Assembly (NCBI GenBank): GCA_963680875.1
Contig: OY804584.1
Location: forward strand, 97,174,031-97,238,030
From: Bathymodiolus brooksi
Taxonomy: Eukaryota; Mollusca; Bivalvia; Mytilida; Modiolidae
DNA: 64,000 bases
Direction of reading: 5' to 3'
The notes beneath the pieces were generated by a model. It worked only from the letters and a program-made list of their open reading frames with translations. It searched no databases and was not told the DNA's origin. This document shows positions 44,101 to 50,100 of the stretch, one piece after another. Numbering within the stretch: the first letter of the stretch is position 1; each line of letters opens with the position of its first letter. Both the position numbers and the translations under genes were made by a program.

Positions 44101-47100
44101 GAGAGTGATGTATGAAGGATGGAAAGCAACAGTAAGATGGCCATAGACCATATGAGTTTTAACTATACTAAGTGTTTCAGCTTAATAAATTACCACATTT
44201 TTGGTCATGACATAGACATTTTCACCTTCTTTCTTAATATCAATCACGGGAGACAACCACTGAACTATTTTAAAATCTCCAAGTGAAAAGGCATCGGTGT
44301 CATTAATAAAGATCTATAAATAGAAACAATAAACTGCATATTAATTTGAAATGAGACTATATATAATACAATTTTTTATTTTAACTTATCTTATCAAATA
44401 TTGTTGTCAGTTACAATAACATAGTTACAATAACATAGACTGATTTTGTCTGTTTATATACTTACGAGTTTTGACTTTCCCTTTGTAAGATTGTTCGGAG
44501 TTCGGTAATTTTGTTATTACCCTTGTTTACTATAGATCAATCCGTGTCAATTCAGTCTTTTATTTTACGGTGTTATATATCTGCTAATTGACCTATATTA
44601 GATATATTGTTGTTAATAATAAGTGCGACAATAAAATCAACGATCAATGTCAGCTAATACAAAAACACGAAACTAGTATCTCAAATATACACCAAATCAT
44701 GTACAATAATAGAGAAAGCTAGAAACTAATGCGAAATCGCATATCAAGGAAACTACTAAACCAACGATTCCTCATAGTTAAGTTGAAGTCATCACTTCGA
44801 AATGTTTACGGTCGCCACCATGACTTGATTGACCATTATGGAATATCTGTGTCACAAATGACCTCAGATATGTTCCACTTGTCGTAAGCACTTCCCGGTC
44901 CTTTCTTCGTTCATAACTTATCACTAATTAGATTAACACGACGGACGTCACTAGTGGAGCAGGAATACCTGAGTTCACCAGTGGTTTTTAGTGGGGTTCG
45001 TGGTACTCGATCTTTAGTTTTATATGTATGTGTTGTAGATCGTTGTTTGTCCTTTTGTACTTTTCCTTTTGTGTTTTCTGTTCTTCCATATACGGATTCT
45101 GATTAGCCCTTTTGGTATCTTCTAACTCTTCTTAATATCAAAACTAACGCAAAATAACGCATCTTCTGGAAAGACAGTAGTTACTTTACTTGTTAGTCTG
45201 TAGCTATGCACTTTATTAAAGACTTGAAACAAATTCTACAACGTATCTATAATTATAATGCAACAATTCTAAATTATATAACTGATATCAAGTTATTACA
45301 AAAAATATATGCTTATCCTTATCAGTATTGTATTCTAATATTCCATAAATTTGTGGTTATTTGTTCACCTGAGAGTGTCATTAGTGAAATTACTTTGTGA
45401 CCTGAAATTAATGGAAATTACTACATAAAACGCAATTATCTCTGATATTGTGTCATGATAAAATTTATACCAACTAGCATTACTCACTTTTCCTATGTGT
45501 CCTTTACTAGTACCAACGTATAGAATAATAAACTCGTCAACTATAATAGCGTCCATCATCTTTACAATAGAACCTACAGCTGAATTCTGACTATAATATA
45601 TAACATCACCCTTCATTGGTACATCTCCTTCTATTGATCCAAAGAAACGTGTGCTACAGAACCCATTTCTCATTTCTGAACAGTTGAAGGTCTAAAATTA
45701 CAATAACGTATCATAATTAATTTACATTATGCGTTGACATATAATTACTAAATTAATCAGTGTATGAGTTCTCTTGAATCACAATGTGTGTGTCTCCCAA
45801 CAAGACAATACATTAATCCCCGTTACCTAAATGTATCAATGGTGAGCTGGATCCAACTTCAATTTTGATACATTAAAGACATATAATATTTTATCATTTA
45901 GTGGTCAATTAAAGTTTAATTGCAACAAAATGGCCTCATAAGCCTGTAATGGCTGGTCACAAAATCTAACATGCCACTTAATTGAGATATGTTATGAATG
46001 CGAGGCGTGTGACAATTTTGGTTTCTCCAATTCAATACAGTCCGTAACTGCAGATAGTTGCATTGCAATATGGCAGATTCATGTTGAAGGCAGCTAAGAT
46101 TATAACTGGACTACCTATCTTTCCAAACATGAAATGTTTATATATCGAAACTAGCTGGGAAAGATTTAAATAATAGAGAACTTGAAAAAAGCTCGAATTA
46201 TTATTCCTTATTAATCCGATGATATCGAACTATTAATAGTTTTAATTGGCTCTCAATTAATGCTAACGTGGTGACGTGATCAATTTTGTCAGTGGTTTAT
46301 GACAGCTCTTTAATTTCATCCAATAATAAAACTGATATGCTACCGAATGATGTGGACAGTGACGCAAAAGTCGTAATTATAAACATAAATATAAAATTCA
46401 ACTTTACACAGAAAGTGTTTTAAATGGACAACTCGATACAGCTTAAATTCCGTAATTGTAGACATTGTGTTTATCTGAAGATAGAAGTTACAGTATTTTT
46501 ATCGATAAAACTTGATAAAAGCATATTGGACCTCTCATATAACAGAAATAGGATTGAATGCAAGCTGAAATAATACAATTTTTAAGAAACACTTGAGAAG
46601 ACAAAAGGGATAATCATAAGCCGTCTTTCGACGATTAACCAACAATACAATGGCTAATATAAAAGGATAAAAATACAACCACTAGGTGACAAAATAGTAC
46701 ACACAAAAAAATTAATAAAATTAAAGTTTGTTTTTGCCCGCAAAAACGTATGTCTCCCCCCGTCCCACAAACTGTAGTCAAAGGTAAAAGATCTATTTAA
46801 GTAACAAATAAAATTAAGCTTCAATGAATAAAAAAAAAATGTTTTTAATCCATGAAACACAAAAAAAATTTGATCAAAAGTGCTAAAGCAAGGGTTACAG
46901 GTACTATTCCATATTGTCATGGCAAAGTTCCCCATTCCAGAAAATTGCTCAGCCTATGTTCCAATGATTTTAAAGGAGTTTTGTTCTTCTAAAATCAATG
47001 GATTGGTGATGAAAAACTTGTTCAGGGAAATAGTGACTCTTGTACATATATAGCAAATAGTTCATGACCCGAAGTGACATGAACTATTTGCTATATTATA

Positions 47101-50100
47101 CTTTTTATCTAGAATAATAATACAGGTACCGTTCTAGAACCGAATCGAAAACGAGGCAGTCCAGTCCCGGTCCATATAACGTTATATTGACCGGCTGCGC
47201 TAACAAAGACAAATAGGGAAAATAAAAACGTAAAGTATAATATATATATATATACAAGTTTCAGTAAGGGATATTACACTAGAGTGTTTGCAAATAACTC
47301 CCCCAAAATTTAGGGGATCACAATTTCCTGGTAATATACACAACTACATATGATGTCCTTACTACCTACCAAGTTTCATGAAATTCTATTCAGTAGTTAC
47401 AGAGGAGTTGTGCTGACAAGCTGCTTCAGAAGTATATTTCGGGATATTTTTAACTTCAAATGGGTATATCTCCCACAACATTTATGGAATCAACATTTCC
47501 TGGTAATATGCACAACTACATATGGTGTCCTTACTACCTACCAAGTTTCATGAAATTCTGTTCAGTAGTTTCATAGGAGTTGCGCTGAAAAGCTGCTTCA
47601 GTAGTAAATTTCGGGAAATGTCTAAGTTGAAAGGGGCATAACGCCCACAAAATTCAGGAGATAAAAATTCCCTGGTAATATGCACAACTACATATGGTGT
47701 CCTTACTACCTACCAAGTTTCATGAAATTCTGTTCTGTAGTTTCAGAGGAGTTGCGCTGCCAAGCTGCTTCAGTAATAAATTTCGGGAAATTTCTAAGTT
47801 CAAAGGGGCATAGCTCCCACAAAATTCGGGAGATCAAAATATTCTGGTAAAATGCACAACTACATATGGTGGCCTTACTACCTATCAAGTTTCATGAAAT
47901 TCTGTTCAGTAGTTTCAGAGGAGTTGCGCTGACAAGCTGCTTCAGTAGTAAATTTCGGGAAATGTCTAAGTTCAAAGAGCATAACTCCCACAAAATTCAG
48001 GAGATCAAAATTTCCTGGTAATATGCACAACTACATATGGTGGTCTTACTACCTACAAAGTTTCGTGAAATTCTGTTCTGTAGTTGCAGAGGAGTTGCGC
48101 TGACAAGCTGCTTCAGTAATAAATTTCGGGAAATGTCTAAGTTCAAAGGGGCATAACTCCCAGAAAGTTTCGGGGATCAAAATTTCCTGGTAATATGCAC
48201 AACTACATATGGTGTCCTTACTACCTATTAAGTTTCATGAAATTCTGTTCAGTAGTTTCAGAGGAGTTGCGCTGACAATCTGCTTCAGAAGTATATTTCG
48301 GGAAATTTTTAAGTTCAAAGGGGTATAGCTCCCACAAATTTTCGGGGATCAAAATTTCCTGGTAATATGCACAACTACATATGGTGTCCTTACTACCTAC
48401 CAAGTTTCATGAAATTCTGTTCTGTAGTTTCAGAGGAGTTGCGCTGACAAACTGTTTGACGGACAGACAGACAGACGGACAGACAGTCAGACGGACCGAC
48501 GAACAGAAAAAAAGACCAATATGTCTCCCCACCAAAGTGAGGGAGACATAATTCACTCTATATATACACTTGGCCATAAGCTAGGGACCACCAAATTTGA
48601 AATGGAAAACATTTTTTACATCGCGCTTTTTTCCTGTTAGAATATATATGTCTTATACATATACATATGTTCTTTCTTGGTATCTGTAATTTTTTATCGA
48701 TCGATCAGTTAAAGAACGACGAAACAGGTTTTTATAAGTTCACCTGTACCTTTGCAAAACTCATGTTTGGCGGGGGTTTCTAACCGGTATCTACACGTGC
48801 AGTGCAGGTGAAAATTTTAACTTTCTAAACTATCTAAACTTTATTTCAACATGGCACGTCGAAAACTGTCAGATGCAGAGAGATGGCAAGCGATTGGAAT
48901 GGTAAGGGGTGATATGTCCTACAAGACAGACTGCTGAACGATTCAATGTAAGCCACTCGGTCATTGTTCGATTGAAGCAGCGTGTGAACCAAACCGGGAG
49001 TGTAAAAGAACGCCAAAAGACAGAAAGGTCTCTGAAAATGACACCAATAGAAGATAGACTCCTTAAAAAGCTCACCAGACAGCAACCATTCAGCACTACA
49101 AACACGTTACGAAGCCAATGGATTGTCAACCGGCGCATTAGCAGACGGACCGTCAATTGACGTCTTAACAGCGCAATGTTTCGTGCTAGGAGATCGATAA
49201 AACGTCCGCTACTGACAATACGCCACAAACCTGCCAGGCTTCAATGCGCACGTGACCATATGGGATGGAATATCAGGTCGTGGAAGAGAGTGCACTGGTC
49301 GGATGAATGTCGTTTCTGTCAAATCCAGTTGATGGCCACGTCCGTGTATGGAGACCGAGAAATACAACATTTCAACAGGAACATATTGTGGGCACAACTG
49401 CGTTTGGTGGAGGAGGTGTTACTGTTTGGGGATGCTTTTCTCTAAACTGTAAAATTGCATTGTATGTCTTTGATGGGACTTTAACCGGACAAAAGTACCG
49501 TGATCAGATCCTGCGCTCATTACTTGTGCCTCATTTTGATGGTCATCCATTAGCAAGTCGACCAATTCTGATGGATGGAAATGCTAGACCACATAACCCG
49601 TATAATGCAAGACTATCTGCAACAGGAGGCAATAGAGCTACTTTCTTGGTCAGCCATGTCACCGGATATGAATCCGATAAAGCATTTATGGGACTATCTA
49701 GGACGAAAAGTGACCGCACGTACCCCGAAGTGTCAAAACATTCAGGAATTAAGGACTGCTTTGGTTCAGGGATGGCAACAGTACCCTCAACACAGATTTA
49801 GACGCTTGATTCACGGAATTAGGAGACGTTTTCGGGAGCTGTACATGATGCGAGGCGGCTATACTCGTTATTGACTTTATCATGAGTAATACTGTTGAAA
49901 ATTGATTGGTTTCCATTTTCCAACCAGATTACACGTGGTTTGGTTCTGCAAGTTTATTTAACAAAAGTCCAAACTGAAACTTTTTTCACTTAATTTTTTG
50001 TTCAATTTTGCATACTCACTTCTGCGAGCTATAGTACTTCCGGTTACTTATTTTTGAATAAATACCTGATCGGTTTTGGTGGTCTGGGTTATATTGTGTT

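Noticed and set aside
47706..48403. Two similar minus-strand peptides ([12 protein letters not shown] type)
   Set aside because: They arise from the 172-bp repeat, also not a multiple of three; no start, promoter or domain.
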